Assembly (NCBI RefSeq): GCF_964355755.1
Contig: NC_092680.1
Span: 5,993,001-6,057,000 of the forward strand
DNA length: 64,000 bases
DNA from: Antedon mediterranea
Lineage: Eukaryota; Echinodermata; Crinoidea; Comatulida; Antedonidae
Reading direction: 5' to 3'
This document shows, in pieces, positions 9,852 to 21,100 of the stretch. How positions within the stretch are numbered: position 1 is the first letter of the stretch; each line of letters opens with the position of its first letter. The notes beneath the pieces were generated by a model. That model had not been told where the DNA came from. It made no database searches and worked only from the letters and a program-made list of their open reading frames with translations. The position numbers were made by a program, and so were the translations under genes.

Positions 9852-10405
9852 AAAATGTATTTATCAAAAAGGAAAAATATTATACAAACTTCAAAATACA
9901 GCATACATTAACCATGATTGGTTGTATCTGTATTGTGGTCTGTATAGGATCCTTCCCAGGAACACTAACAATGACAGTTGTATTGTGATCTGTCATCATA
10001 TACAGTATCAGATCCATTGAATACATCATACATTACATCCATTTACTGCTTGCACACAGTAGATCCATCGCAGGAACAAATTATGTGTGTGTTGTCTGCA
10101 GTCATAAAATAGATCCATCACAGGAACACATGTTGTGTTGTAGTCTGCTAACATAAAATAGATCCATCATAGGAACAAATATTGTGTTGTCGTCTGCTGA
10201 CCTTAAAAAAATCCATCAGGAAAAAAATTATATTTGTGTGGTCTGACTGGCATGTATCAGATCTTTGCAGAAACATATTACATTGTTCTTGTGTGGCTGG
10301 CATACAATTAATCCATTGCAGGAACAACTTGTCTGCTGGCATACAATGGATCCCTTGCAAGTAGTGATGAAATAAACTAGATGTTGGACAGGAAGCTTAA
10401 ATAAA
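9852..10405 (+). promoter_or_regulatory. APBA: APBA 3' UTR with poly(A) signals
   Basis: The stretch after the stop codon runs to two AATAAA hexamers at 10371-10376 and 10400-10405, either of which could end the mRNA. The UTR holds a degenerate tandem repeat, described separately. The exact cleavage site is not visible. Confidence 0.5.
9945..10365 (+). repeat. Degenerate ~50-bp tandem repeat in APBA 3' UTR
   Basis: About seven or eight diverged units share AGATCCATCRCAGGAACA followed by a GTTGT(A/G)GTCTGCT-like block and CATA(C/A)A(A/T)T. Spacing is about 48-65 bp. Clear unit starts are near 10010, 10060, 10110, 10160, 10208, 10258 and 10309. All lie before the AATAAA signals, so they are probably transcribed. 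Confidence 0.7.
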
Positions 10406-11217
10406 AATGCAAAGAAATTATTATATTTTATATTAAAGAACTGTTAGTTGTTTGTGGATGAGTAGGTGATTATGTGCTATTGATAAAATGTATTTATTAA
10501 TGATCATTGGTGCATTGTTACCATAGATTGTCACAATAATATTTGGGAGTGTAGGTGAAATTAATATGGTATATGTAATTATAGATTAGTATGTGGTTAT
10601 CAGCGACTCACTGGTATATTCACATAACATGAATGTGAAGAATGTATTTATAGCCGACTATATATAAAATTGTTGGTGACAAACAATTGTGATTTACAAT
10701 GGCGTAATTTGGAGATGTTTTTTGTTGCCGAAAATTGATTGTGATCGTAGTTAATATTCCAAATCCGGTAGGAGGGAAAATGTTTTTGGATGCGTTTTCA
10801 AGGAAACACCTTATTTTAGAATTAGAATAAGGTTCATTATCCCACATATATTATTTGGCCAATCCATTTTTTCAAAATGAACTGTACACAAATTTAACTG
10901 ATGACAGATGAACCTCGAAGATGCAATAGGATATTTTGATATGTACAAAAAGTGATAATTCTACAAAATGTAGTCTACAAGAAGTAGAATTATGTTTATA
11001 TATGCGTACACATATAGCAGTGGAGTGTTTACAAAATTGTGATAATTGTCTAAAGAGAGTGTTGAAAAATGTGCATTGACACAATGTAAATTAACAATAA
11101 ATTGAAAAGGAAAAGAAAAATACTGATTATATATATAGTTGTTCACTTTTAAAATAATAATTTAACAGTTTGATATTGTTGGGAGAACAACCTAATTGTT
11201 AGAATTTGTAATTCACA

Positions 11218-11450
11218 AATTCCAATAGGACCCCTATTAAGGGGAAACCTTCCAATTCCAACAAAGTATCCCCTGAATAGGATTTATCTGTAGTGTTAAA
11301 TCATTTCCCCTTGTTCATTTCACAGGAAAGTGGCCTCTCAATAGGAGTGTCCTCTCAATAGGAGTGTCCACTGAATAGGAGTGTCCTCTTAATAGGAGTG
11401 TCCTCTGAATAGGAATGTCCCATAGGAGGGATTCTACTGTACCATAATAT
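11218..11450 (+). repeat. Family G repeat with short tandem array
   Basis: CCCCTTGTTCATTTCACAGG then AAAGTGGCC lead into about five units of CTGAATAGGAGTGTCCTCT, about 19 bp each, and GGAGGGATTCTACTGTACC closes it. Located between the APBA and spinster 3' ends. Confidence 0.7.
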
Positions 11451-12501
11451 TGAGCATTTTGTAAGCACAATAATCAATTATTGTTGGAAATAATAAGGAA
11501 TACATCCAAGTTTTATAATATTATTATGTATGTCAATTGATAATCTAACAACTTATTAATGGTGTATAAATGTGAAGTAGCACCCTAAATGTCTGGTATT
11601 TTTATTCTTCTATCCTATGAGTGTATGAAAGGGGGTGCACCGATGATTAACATACCATTTTGAGTGAGGGAGTGAGGCTAGGTTATTTCAGAGGGCTGAT
11701 TATCAGTAATGATCTGGGAGGGAAGAAGTTGGATAGTGACTTTGTGTGGTGCTTTTTAGATTTATTTTGATTCACGATATAAATAAGAGAAACAATGTAT
11801 ATAAAGGTTTTGTTAAAGCGTCCATTGTCTAATCATACCTTTTTATTTAAATAATATTTATTGATTTTTATAGTTAGTTTATCATTATAGTAATTTTCTT
11901 CAAGAAGTGGAAAAAATTAACAATTTATAAAATAATAATTATTAGTATATTATAGAACTGTATCTTACTGTGAAATGCTACTGGAAGGTCTATGTTTACA
12001 AATTACGTACCAGAAATAATGTGTACATATAATATATACCTAGTAATCATAATTACAATTCTTTTTTGACCGTTCAGATCAGTATAAGTAAAATAAAATA
12101 ACACATCATTTATGATTTTTTTATATCTGTCATACATTAGTTGCTTTATCACAGTTTGTGTATTCACCCATCAGTAGCATTAGAAACTTATAACATGTTT
12201 TATATCATTTACAATATTAATAATATTTTACTGTTTATAGATGATGGTGATGATAATTTTAGTTATGATTTATCCCCCCCTGACACAAATTCAAAATATT
12301 CCTTTGCTTCCAAATAAATGAAGTTCTTAGATGCAAATAAACAGTATCAATGATAAATTACCTAAACTTGTTTCAATTTATGTGTTGTTGACATCGGATA
12401 ACTCAAAACATGTATCCATCCATAACATTTGAGTATGTTTATTTAACACAGTAAAAAAAGAAAAGTACATACTCTACAAATTGTTGCCCTTCTTTTCACC
12501 G

Positions 12502-12818
12502 TGTGGCGCAGTGTGTTGGACGTTGGACTACCGATCGTCAGACCTAGGTTCGAATCCAACTCTCGCCGCATTGCTTGTATCCGTAGGCAAGATACTTTAC
12601 TTACGTTGCCTCTCTCCACCCAGGTGTATAAATGGGTACCCAGTTAGATCTAGACACAACTTTGCGCTGGTTACCGGCTGCATTATGGGATTATGTTTCC
12701 ATACGTGTTTGATCCCCAAAAAATACTGGGGTAATAATGCTTGTAAAGCGCCTTTGAGCATGATTACTCATGAAAAGAGCGCTATATAAATGTGGTATTA
12801 TTATATATATTATTATTA
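12502..12818 (+). mobile_element. tRNA-derived SINE with target-site duplication
   Basis: A box TGGCGCAGTGTGTTGG (12504-12519) and B box GGTTCGAATCC (12547-12557) define a Pol III head. A body follows with GGGTACCCAG-type sequence and a tail with AAGCGCCTTTGAGCATGAT and GCGCTATATAAATG, ending in a TATTATTATT run. TTTCACCG occurs at 12494-12501 and again at 12819-12826, a good candidate duplication. The GCGCTATATAAA tail type is shared by SINEs of many aquatic animals (family knowledge). It lies between the convergent APBA and spinster genes. Confidence 0.8.
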
Positions 12819-12834
12819 TTTCACCGGCTCCAAA

Positions 12835-12960
12835 AAATAAAAAATTCTGCCTGTGCCACACCAGAACCATGGAGTGAGTGAGCCTCGAACCCCTGCCGAT
12901 GTTATGGCTACGTAATTACGGTTCCACTGTCTTAACCGCTCGGCCACTCACTCACTCTAG
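12835..12960 (-). mobile_element. tRNA-derived SINE family A-like, copy 4
   Basis: On the minus strand the head is well preserved: A box TGGCCGAGCGGTTAAGACA (like tRNA-Leu/Ser) and B box GGTTCGAGGCT, then CATGGTTCTGGTGTGGCA. A second SINE is inserted at its 3' side (12502-12818). Confidence 0.65.
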
Positions 12961-13080
12961 ACAATTTGTTGGCTGTTTTACTTTTCTTTTTGTTTATTTT
13001 ATTTTGTATCTTCATTGAGATTCAGCCACTGATACCCTGATTGTCATTTTCCCATTAATTTACCTTTGGATGTACATATA
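12961..13080 (-). repeat. Dispersed repeat R1, copy 2 (partial)
   Basis: The minus strand reads ATCCAAAGGTAAATTAATG, GGTATCAGTGGCTGAATCTC, AATGAAGATACAAAATAAAA and AGTAAAACAGCC, colinear with the first half of 6275-6440. Confidence 0.65.
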
Positions 13081-14257
13081 TGGATATTTCAAGCTTCATA
13101 ACAACCAAGTGAATTAAGTATAGTAAGGTAGAGGGAAAATATTGCATAAATGTAATGTTGTCCGTTGTCAGGTGGACTCGCAACTTGTACACATAATTAT
13201 GTAAATATAGGTAATCTTATCAAATTTATTAAGAACATCACTTACATATAATATATAAAATTTCTATTTTTTTTGCATTTAGTATTAAAAATATATTTAA
13301 TAATTAAAAACAATAATATTGTTTATTAATATTATTATTATTACAATTACATGGTATATTCATAAAGTTTCTGTTTTAACAGTTTCTACAAAATTACCTA
13401 TGCATCATAAAAAACATTTTTATTGGAATGACAAATATTTGTTTGAACTAATATATAATATATATAGGTATTATTAAACAAATTGGTCAGATGTTTGTGT
13501 ATAGTTACAATATTGTTAGTTTAATATAAATAGCACGCTGGCATTTACCAATCTTTTTGCTTAAGTCAAGATGACTTAGCAGTGCTTAAGTTAAACTGAA
13601 GATTTATTTTAATCAAACCAGGTCTTAAGGAATGAACTTTTTCATCTAACATTTAAACAAAATTAATATGCACACATTTTTTGCTTAAGTCATTTTGAAA
13701 ACAATGTTAAATGATTTTAGAAAAGTAAGTTTAATAAATCTGACTCAAGCTGCAGTTCTGCACTGCCCTTCCATTTTAATAGTTTAAGTACATTCAAAAT
13801 TCAAATAACTTGTTGTACAAAATTAGTTTACAATGTAAAATATTTTACCATAAACATATTAATATTAAAAATAATAAATATTAATTAAATAATACTTATG
13901 TCAAATGGTGTCCTAGACACTGGATCGGTTTGTAGTATACTATTTATATTATGCAAATCATAATCATCAGCAAGAAATAATAATATATAAAATATACATT
14001 GTAATTGTAGAAAAATATTGTATAGCAATTAGCAGCTTAAAGTGTCACATTCATCAAAAACAACTGATGATACAATTCTATTTCTATGGGCATAACATTT
14101 ATTTGTGTACGTTTTTATTCAAAAACAAAAACAACAGCATATTGTACATACGTCATTGTAGAGAATTATTTAAGATTAAAAGTTAGTACTGTACTATATT
14201 TACTGTGACATTAGGTTCCAGAAACGTTACAGTTTGTGTATATGTGGAGTTTGTGAA

Positions 14258-14880
14258 GTACTGTGACATCAGGCTCCAGTGTGTCAATTACTGTGACATC
14301 AGGCTCCAGTGTGTCAATTACTGTGACATCAGGTTCCAGTGTGTCAATTACTGTGACATCAGGTTGCAGTGTGTCAATTACTGTGACATCAGGTTCCAGT
14401 GTGTCAATTACTGTGACATCAGGTTGCAGTGTGTTAATTACTGTGACATCAGGTTGCAGTGTGTTAATTACTGTGACATCAGGTTCCAGTGTGTCAATTG
14501 CTGTGACATCAGGTTCCAGTGTGTCAATTACTGTGACATCAGGTTGCAGTGTGTTAATTACTGTGACATCAGGTTCCAGTGTGTCAATTGCTGTGACATC
14601 AGGTTCCAGTGTGTCAATTACTGTGACATCAGGTTTCAGTATGTCAATTGCTGTGACATCAGGTTCCAGTGTGTCAATTACTGTGACATCAGGTTTCAGT
14701 ATGTCAATTGCTGTGACATCAGGTTCCAGTGTGTCAATTGCTGTGACATCAGGTTCCAGTGTGTCAATTACTGTGACATCAGGTTGCAGTGTCAATTACT
14801 GTGACATCAGGTTCCAGTGTGTCAATTACTGTGACGTCAGGTTCCAGTGTGTCAATTACTGTGACATCAGGTTCCAGTTT
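14258..14880 (+). repeat. 30-bp minisatellite, about 20.7 units
   Basis: Head-to-tail units of ACTGTGACATCAGGTTCCAG then TGTGTCAATT. Variants are GGCTCCAG, GGTTGCAG, GGTTTCAGTATG and ATTGC. A two-unit combination with GGTTTCAGTATGTCAATTGC is repeated, suggesting local duplication. The last units lose 3 bp (GTTGCAGTGTCAATT). Because 30 is a multiple of 3, frames of about 200 codons stay open on both strands. The array lies about 200 bp beyond the spinster stop codon and is not called as coding. Confidence 0.95.
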
Positions 14881-14922
14881 ATTTAACTAAAGTGTATGTA
14901 AGCTAGTGTAATAACCAGATGA

Positions 14923-14972
14923 GGCTATCGGTACAGTCAAACATGCATGTACGTTCAACTATGCCGATAGTC
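14923..14972. repeat. 50-bp imperfect palindrome
   Basis: GGCTATCGGTACAGTCAAAC pairs with GTTCAACTATGCCGATAGTC around the centre ATGCATGT, with a few mismatches. It lies between the 30-bp array and the spinster stop, so it may be in the spinster 3' UTR. Confidence 0.7.
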
Positions 14973-15006
14973 AATGGTCAACTGTGCATTTAATATTAGG
15001 TTCCAG

Positions 15007-15012
15007 TTTATT
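15007..15012 (-). promoter_or_regulatory. Candidate poly(A) signal of the spinster gene
   Basis: AATAAA on the minus strand, 73 bp after the TAA stop at 15085-15087. A second AATAAA on the same strand lies at 14877-14882, beyond the palindrome, so alternative ends are possible. Confidence 0.5.
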
Positions 15013-15084
15013 AATTACTGTGTAACAGAATTCAACACAGTTCAATGTTGTCTACTACTGTGGCTTTAGGTAGTAGTAGTTAAT

Positions 15085-15180
15085 TTAGCTGTAAAGTTGT
15101 GTTTCATCTTGACTGGCGGTAAAGCTTCGTGAATAACTTTTTCTTCTTTTTTTAGACTTTCTGCTACCAAGACTAACACT
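15085..15180 (-). CDS. Spinster-like transporter terminal exon
   Basis: Residues 484-514: SVSLGSRKSKKRRKSYSRSF, then TASQDETQLYS and TAA. The basic run could be a membrane-proximal or sorting signal. Chosen because the TTTTCAG acceptor restores phase 0 after exon 9; without it translation would run on into the intron. Confidence 0.8.
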   Translation of the reverse strand, partial: SVSLGSRKSKKRRKSYSRSFTASQDETQLYS

Positions 15181-18100
15181 CTGAAAAGAAAGAATAGAAA
15201 ATGATTTTCATTCAAAATTACCATAAAAGCAATTTTACTATTTCTACAATTGCAATAATTGATGTAATTTTTTCAGAATGTTCTAGTTGCCTTTTTAATA
15301 ATAATTTTTACATTTATTACTACCCAATATTTGTTTATTTCAATATTTAAAAAAATTTCTAAGGAAAGACACATTGCCCAAATTTGGTTCTCTTTACTTG
15401 TGTGTATAAAACTGTTTTGATACCACTTCAAAAATTGAATACCACTTTATTCATTTGAAAACTAACCTCAATTTCTGTTGATGACTCGTGCATTGAACAA
15501 TCATGTTCACTGGATTCGTAAGTTAGACGGATAGTCTCGTCTGAAATGATGATCTCTTCAGTCATCTGGCATCCAACCAGAAAGAATAGAAGAGCCGAAA
15601 TCAGGTATGAAGTCGGAACAATGGTCATTAGAGCATATCCCATACCCATTCCACAGGAATCCCAGTGCGAATGTTTCAAAATAAGTGGAACCTATGTATA
15701 ATAAAAAGATATATAAAATAGAAATATTTATACAGAACAGTATGCATTTTAATTATGATTTTTATAAGGAAGGAAAGAAAACATTACTCTTCTTAAATAA
15801 AAAAGAGCAGGGCATTGTCTTTTGGCGTAGCCTTATTGCGGTAGTTACTACACTGTGCTGCGAGAGACCTTGAATTGTGTCAGTTGCAAGTAATATATAC
15901 TTTACGTTTAAAGCATTCTTACAAAGCAAAATATATTATGGAAGATACTGTACTAAGTGGAGCATCTGTAAATCTTTCCATTACCATCATCCAGAATTAG
16001 TTTCATTATCTACATCTCTTTACATAAATCCATGCAATAATCAATTCCTTCCACTACAGAAAATGGAACCCTATTTTCATATGTACAGTACAACTGTGGC
16101 TTGATTATATACTAGTTAAACCACTTTGCTTACCAATGATGGTCCAATGCTTCCACCAATTATAGTACCCACAGCAATATATACAGCTGATGCCTGGGCC
16201 CTGAGACTTGGCGCAAACAGATCCTGTGATATAATGAAATAAAACAATAACTTTAATAATAAACTTACATAAACTATACCTAAAATAGATACACAGTAAT
16301 ATTCATGTTCAAAAATCTTACAAACTGAAATTGTTTTCTTGGTATGAATGTGTGAAAGAATTGCTTGTTACATCAATGTGAGTTCTTGGAAAAATTTGGT
16401 AGACCTGCATCTGCAGCCTGTGAGGCCTGCATCTGTGCATATCTTCCTAATGTCTAATAATGTTAACTATAGTATTACACCGTGACAAACTAGTGTTGTG
16501 AAAGTTAAGTAAGTTTGTCTGGGGAGATATCAATTTGTTAGATAACATTTGTGTTGCACACACATGTGAATTGGATACAGGATACACACCTGTACAATGG
16601 CAGCTGAGCATCCAACCCAAGTCTCAGCAGTTAAGTAGGCTAGGAACAGAAGTCCATATGAGGCAGTCACATCAGGCACAATGAGTGGAGCAACTACACA
16701 AGGTGCTGCTACTATTTGACTGACAGCTATAACGTAAGCCTTTGCCGGTCGGTTGTTTGTTGAATACCTGAAATATATATTTGATAAAACTGTAAAATGG
16801 TTTTTAAAACCTAATTTTCAGTTTCTAAAATTTTAACAGACAGATAACAGCAAGATTTTGGATATATTTTGCATGACCTGTGTCTTTTGTTAAGGGTGCC
16901 ATTTATTTTCATTGTTTTGGATATACAAAGAAAATCCAGTTTACCATTACTACTAGGCCTGGCTCCTTTTGGTTAACTCAAGGTAAACAAATACATTGGT
17001 GATGCATATTGATATATTATAATAATCATTGTAAATCATCTTCATAATTTTATATAACATTTTGTTCTTTTACCTGTCTGCAAGGTAGCCACCAATTAAA
17101 CAACCTGTTGTTCCCCCAAAGAGAACCACAAGACCAATGTTTACACCATAATCAACCGAAGTTTGCCCAAAGCGTCTACTATAGAATGTGGCCAGCCAAG
17201 TACCTAGGGCGTAACCACCTATTTCACGTATTGCTGCAGCTGACGTCAAAATAACATATGCCTTTGTAGTCATAAGTAGCACAACCGTTTCCTAAAAAGT
17301 AGTTCATCAATATTTTTAAATTTTATCCCTGTTCTACTATAGAGCATTTTGCCACAATGCTAAGGGATACTGTACTAGCATGTGAGAGGCTAAAGACCTG
17401 TCATATGCCATATTGCAGGCATCCTTAGGTAAGACACTTTACTCTCATTTCCTTGTCCTTAAAATGGGATTCAGCCATTAGTCTCTTGTATGCAATTCAC
17501 ATGTGCATGATAAAAAGTAAGAAGCTGGTGTGCCCCTCAATTTTTGATTAAACTTACATTTACATTCAGCGTATTTATGTTTATATGCTGTCACGGATGA
17601 ATAATATCTGCACAGAAAAGTGTTATACCTTAATACTGTATGATCCATATTGCAGTAGTGAGGTCGATTCCCCTTGAGTCTCACGTAGAACGAATGCAGC
17701 TATTAACACCATAAGGAAGCCAAGAATGGACAGACTAAAAAATACCCATCGCCAACAAATAACTGAATTTAAAGCACCTAGACCATATCCTATAGCACCA
17801 CCTATAACAATGATTTAAAAATTACATAAAATTGAATGTTAACAATTATTTCTAAACATGCAGTAAGAAAAACAAAACTATTTATTTGGAACATGGGAAA
17901 AGAAATGAGCTTGGAGGTAGAGCTGTAGTTTGGTGGACTAATAGTCCTGCCTTGCAATCCCAGGCTTAAAACCTGATCTATTGACCAGGGTCGTAACAAA
18001 CAGCTGTTTCTACTACACTCTAAAGCTCAGTCTATACTATCAATGTAATGTGCCCATATATGGACACGATGTTATACTGTACTACCATACAGCACCTTTT

Positions 18101-21100
18101 TTGTCAAAACTAGTTTGATAGTGCAGACAGAGCTTCAGCCTCAAACAAGACTTTTTTTTAAGCATGATAAAGTTCTGTAGTGGTGAGTAACTTGCGGTGC
18201 TGTTGGATGGGTATGAAATAAAAAAAATATAGTAAATCTAAACTTGCCCAAATAAATTCCGAAGTGATAAAATGATAAAGCTTTGGCTCTGTGCAGTGGC
18301 AAGAAGTAATCTGCAATGAGTGAGTAGGCTGCTGGGTTACACGTTGCCTGTATGACAAAAAAAGTTAATCTTCATTTTTAAACATGCCAAATATTAAACA
18401 AGTACGAAAAATTGTACGGTAAAAAAAAAGTATGGTAAAAGTGTATTTATACCTCGGGAATCTATAGTAAACAATGTAAAGTGTTTTCTAAACTTGGCAT
18501 ATGCAGATGCGCTTGTGGAAAGGCATGCTACTTTAGGAACCAAAGGGGGTCTAGTAGTACCGCCTAAATGGACAAGTTATACACTATTTGGTTTTTGTAC
18601 AAATCAATCAGAAGAAATTGGAGCTGTAGCTTGGTGGTTAACATGTTTGCTTCTAAATCTTAAGGTCCATGGTTCAATCCTGACCTAGTGCTAGGGAAAA
18701 AAATTAATGGGAGATCACTTGAAATATCGAGAAACTCTTTTGATTATCCGGAGACTCATGATGCCAGTTAAATTTTAAGCTAAAGAATTCTGATTACCTC
18801 TCCAATTCCTAGCATCATTCTGGAGAGTAATAATTCCCAGAAGGTCTTAGCAAATCCAGTGAAAAACACCATTAGACTCCAGAAGAAGCATCCAACCAGT
18901 AGTACTACAACACGAGACGTTTTGTCAGCCACACGTGCCAATGGGATTCCTGCTACAGTGTACATGACGGTAAACGCAACCCCAGTCAGAATTCCTTGCT
19001 GGAAAGTAACAAGAAAGATTTAATATTTACTTTTTTAAAATTTGGACTCAAGATATTTAGAGGGTTAAGTTTTAAAGTTCTGAATTTAAAACAAAAATCA
19101 AAACAAAACCAGAAACCTGCTTGTACTGTAACTAAATAATAATTTTCTATGATCATCTTCGGGTCATAATTGTAAACTGTTTTGAAATTTTTCAGTTTTT
19201 TAACTTTCCTGCCTCCCACTTAATAATAATAATAATAATAGTTTACAAACTTGAACTGACTGACTGACAAATGTTCAGTAATGGGTAGATTGTATAAGTA
19301 TGATATTATGTATATTATTGTCTAATATGTTTAGACGCATCGAAAGCATCAGACAAGCTAGCAACATTCACTTTTACTCTTCTCACTCTTTCTCTTTCAA
19401 TATTGTCTCTTTCAATTTGGTACTGCAATTTCGCAAGCTCTAATTCTACATCTACTTTTTCCTTTGCCTGCTCCATTTCCATAATGATTCTTTGTTTAAA
19501 TTATCAATTTCCATCTTAGCCATCTGTAATTCTAAGTGGTTAAGGTCGCAAACTATAGACATGAAATTCTACCTCGATCAAAGTACTAGTGGTAGAACAA
19601 GTCTTCTCAGAAAGGACTTAAAATTGGAGGTTCAGTGTACACATCTGGCTGGTGTGCATTTTAATGAACTCCAGTGCTTTGGGAGTTGGAAAGTTTCGTT
19701 TATTTCGTTTATTTATTTTTTCCACTCACTTATATATATATATATATATCATTTACATTTACATAACATAACATATATTAAATGTGGGTGGATGGAAGTC
19801 ACAGTAAGTTCACTGAACTTTAAGTCGTGACTCCCGTATGCCTAAGTATACTAACATTGCTACAGAGTAGACTGAAATATAAATATATAATAGTGAAAGT
19901 ACATAAAATAAAGAAATAAAAAAAAATTTAAATTATAGAAGTTAAGATAAACCAGGCAATTATATAATATATGATAAAAGGGATAATGATAACAATTAGA
20001 GTACAATATGAAATATAATTAAATATGGTATAATAACAAGTATAACGATACAATGTAGCGGAGATTATTGAATACCAGGGTGAAGGATTTAATGCCATGT
20101 ATCACCACCAAATAAATAAGGATAAAAGATCGGCGAAAATTTATGTAGCATATTCTGACACCATTTTGTGTTTGAAATTAGATTTAAAACTAGAAAAGGA
20201 AGATTTCTGTTTAAGTTCATTTGAGAGTGAAGTCCAAAGTTTGGGACCAAAATAATACATAGAAAATCGTCGAGCCTTAACATTTAAATTATCAAGGATA
20301 TAATTGTTAACAGAGGATCGGGTTTTATAGGAATGGCGTTCGTCAATTCTTGTAAATAAAGCATTAAAATGTGAAGGCAGTAAATTGTTAGATAAACGGT
20401 ACATAAATGAGGCAACTTGTAATTTATTTAAATCATAAATGTTTAAAACGTTAAATCTTTTAAAAAGTAATTTTGTATGGGCTCTAAATGATTCTCCCGC
20501 GCAAATCCGAAGTGCACGTTTTTGTAGTTTAAAAAGGCGGTCAATTTGAGTTTTCTCTAGACTTGTCCAGGGGCATAACGTATTAAATTTATCTAGAGTA
20601 ATTGCCCAACATAAATTGGCATAAGAAAGGTAAGGCAAAACTAAAGTATTATAAAGGGTTAATAAGGTTTTTTGAGGGAAGATATGTTTTAATTTGTTCA
20701 ATATTCCAACATTTCTAGAAACTAGATTACTGATTTTATTTATATGTAGTTTCCAAGTCAGAGAGGCATCTATGGTTACTCCTAAAAATTGGGTTTCATT
20801 AACTCGTTTGATCATTTTATTATCAATGTATATTTGTTCATTTAAAGAATTTAAAGAAAAGTCACACTTGTCTTCTGGTCCACCTCAAAACTCTGTAATT
20901 TTGGACAGATGAATGAGCACTGTTTGGGCCCTTAAGGGATAAGGAAGGTCTGTGCGGTGCAAATCAGTCCATTTAAGCTGCAAAGCAGGTTATTACTCCA
21001 CATTTACATCATATTTGAAATATATTCTATTTCATGTGGAGTATTTTATAAAACTTGACTTCTTAAGCTCTGTCTACACTATCAAACTAGTTTGATGAAA

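Larger units (their letters stand above)
10406..14200. other. Intergenic region between convergent APBA and spinster genes (left part)
   Basis: AT-rich DNA with a family G repeat (11218-11450), a SINE (12502-12818), a tRNA-like SINE (12835-12960) and repeat R1 (12961-13080). Otherwise I see no coding sequence or structured RNA. Confidence 0.6.

Noticed and set aside
12481-12789. 102-codon open frame
   Set aside because: It lies inside a tRNA-derived SINE with Pol III boxes and target duplications.
14258-14880. CRISPR-like array
   Set aside because: The repeats are contiguous with no unique spacers, and the genome is animal. It is a minisatellite.
14205-14886. Open frames of about 200 codons on both strands, resembling repetitive proteins
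   Set aside because: They follow from a 30-bp repeat unit without stop codons. Frames are open on both strands and nothing upstream or downstream supports a gene.
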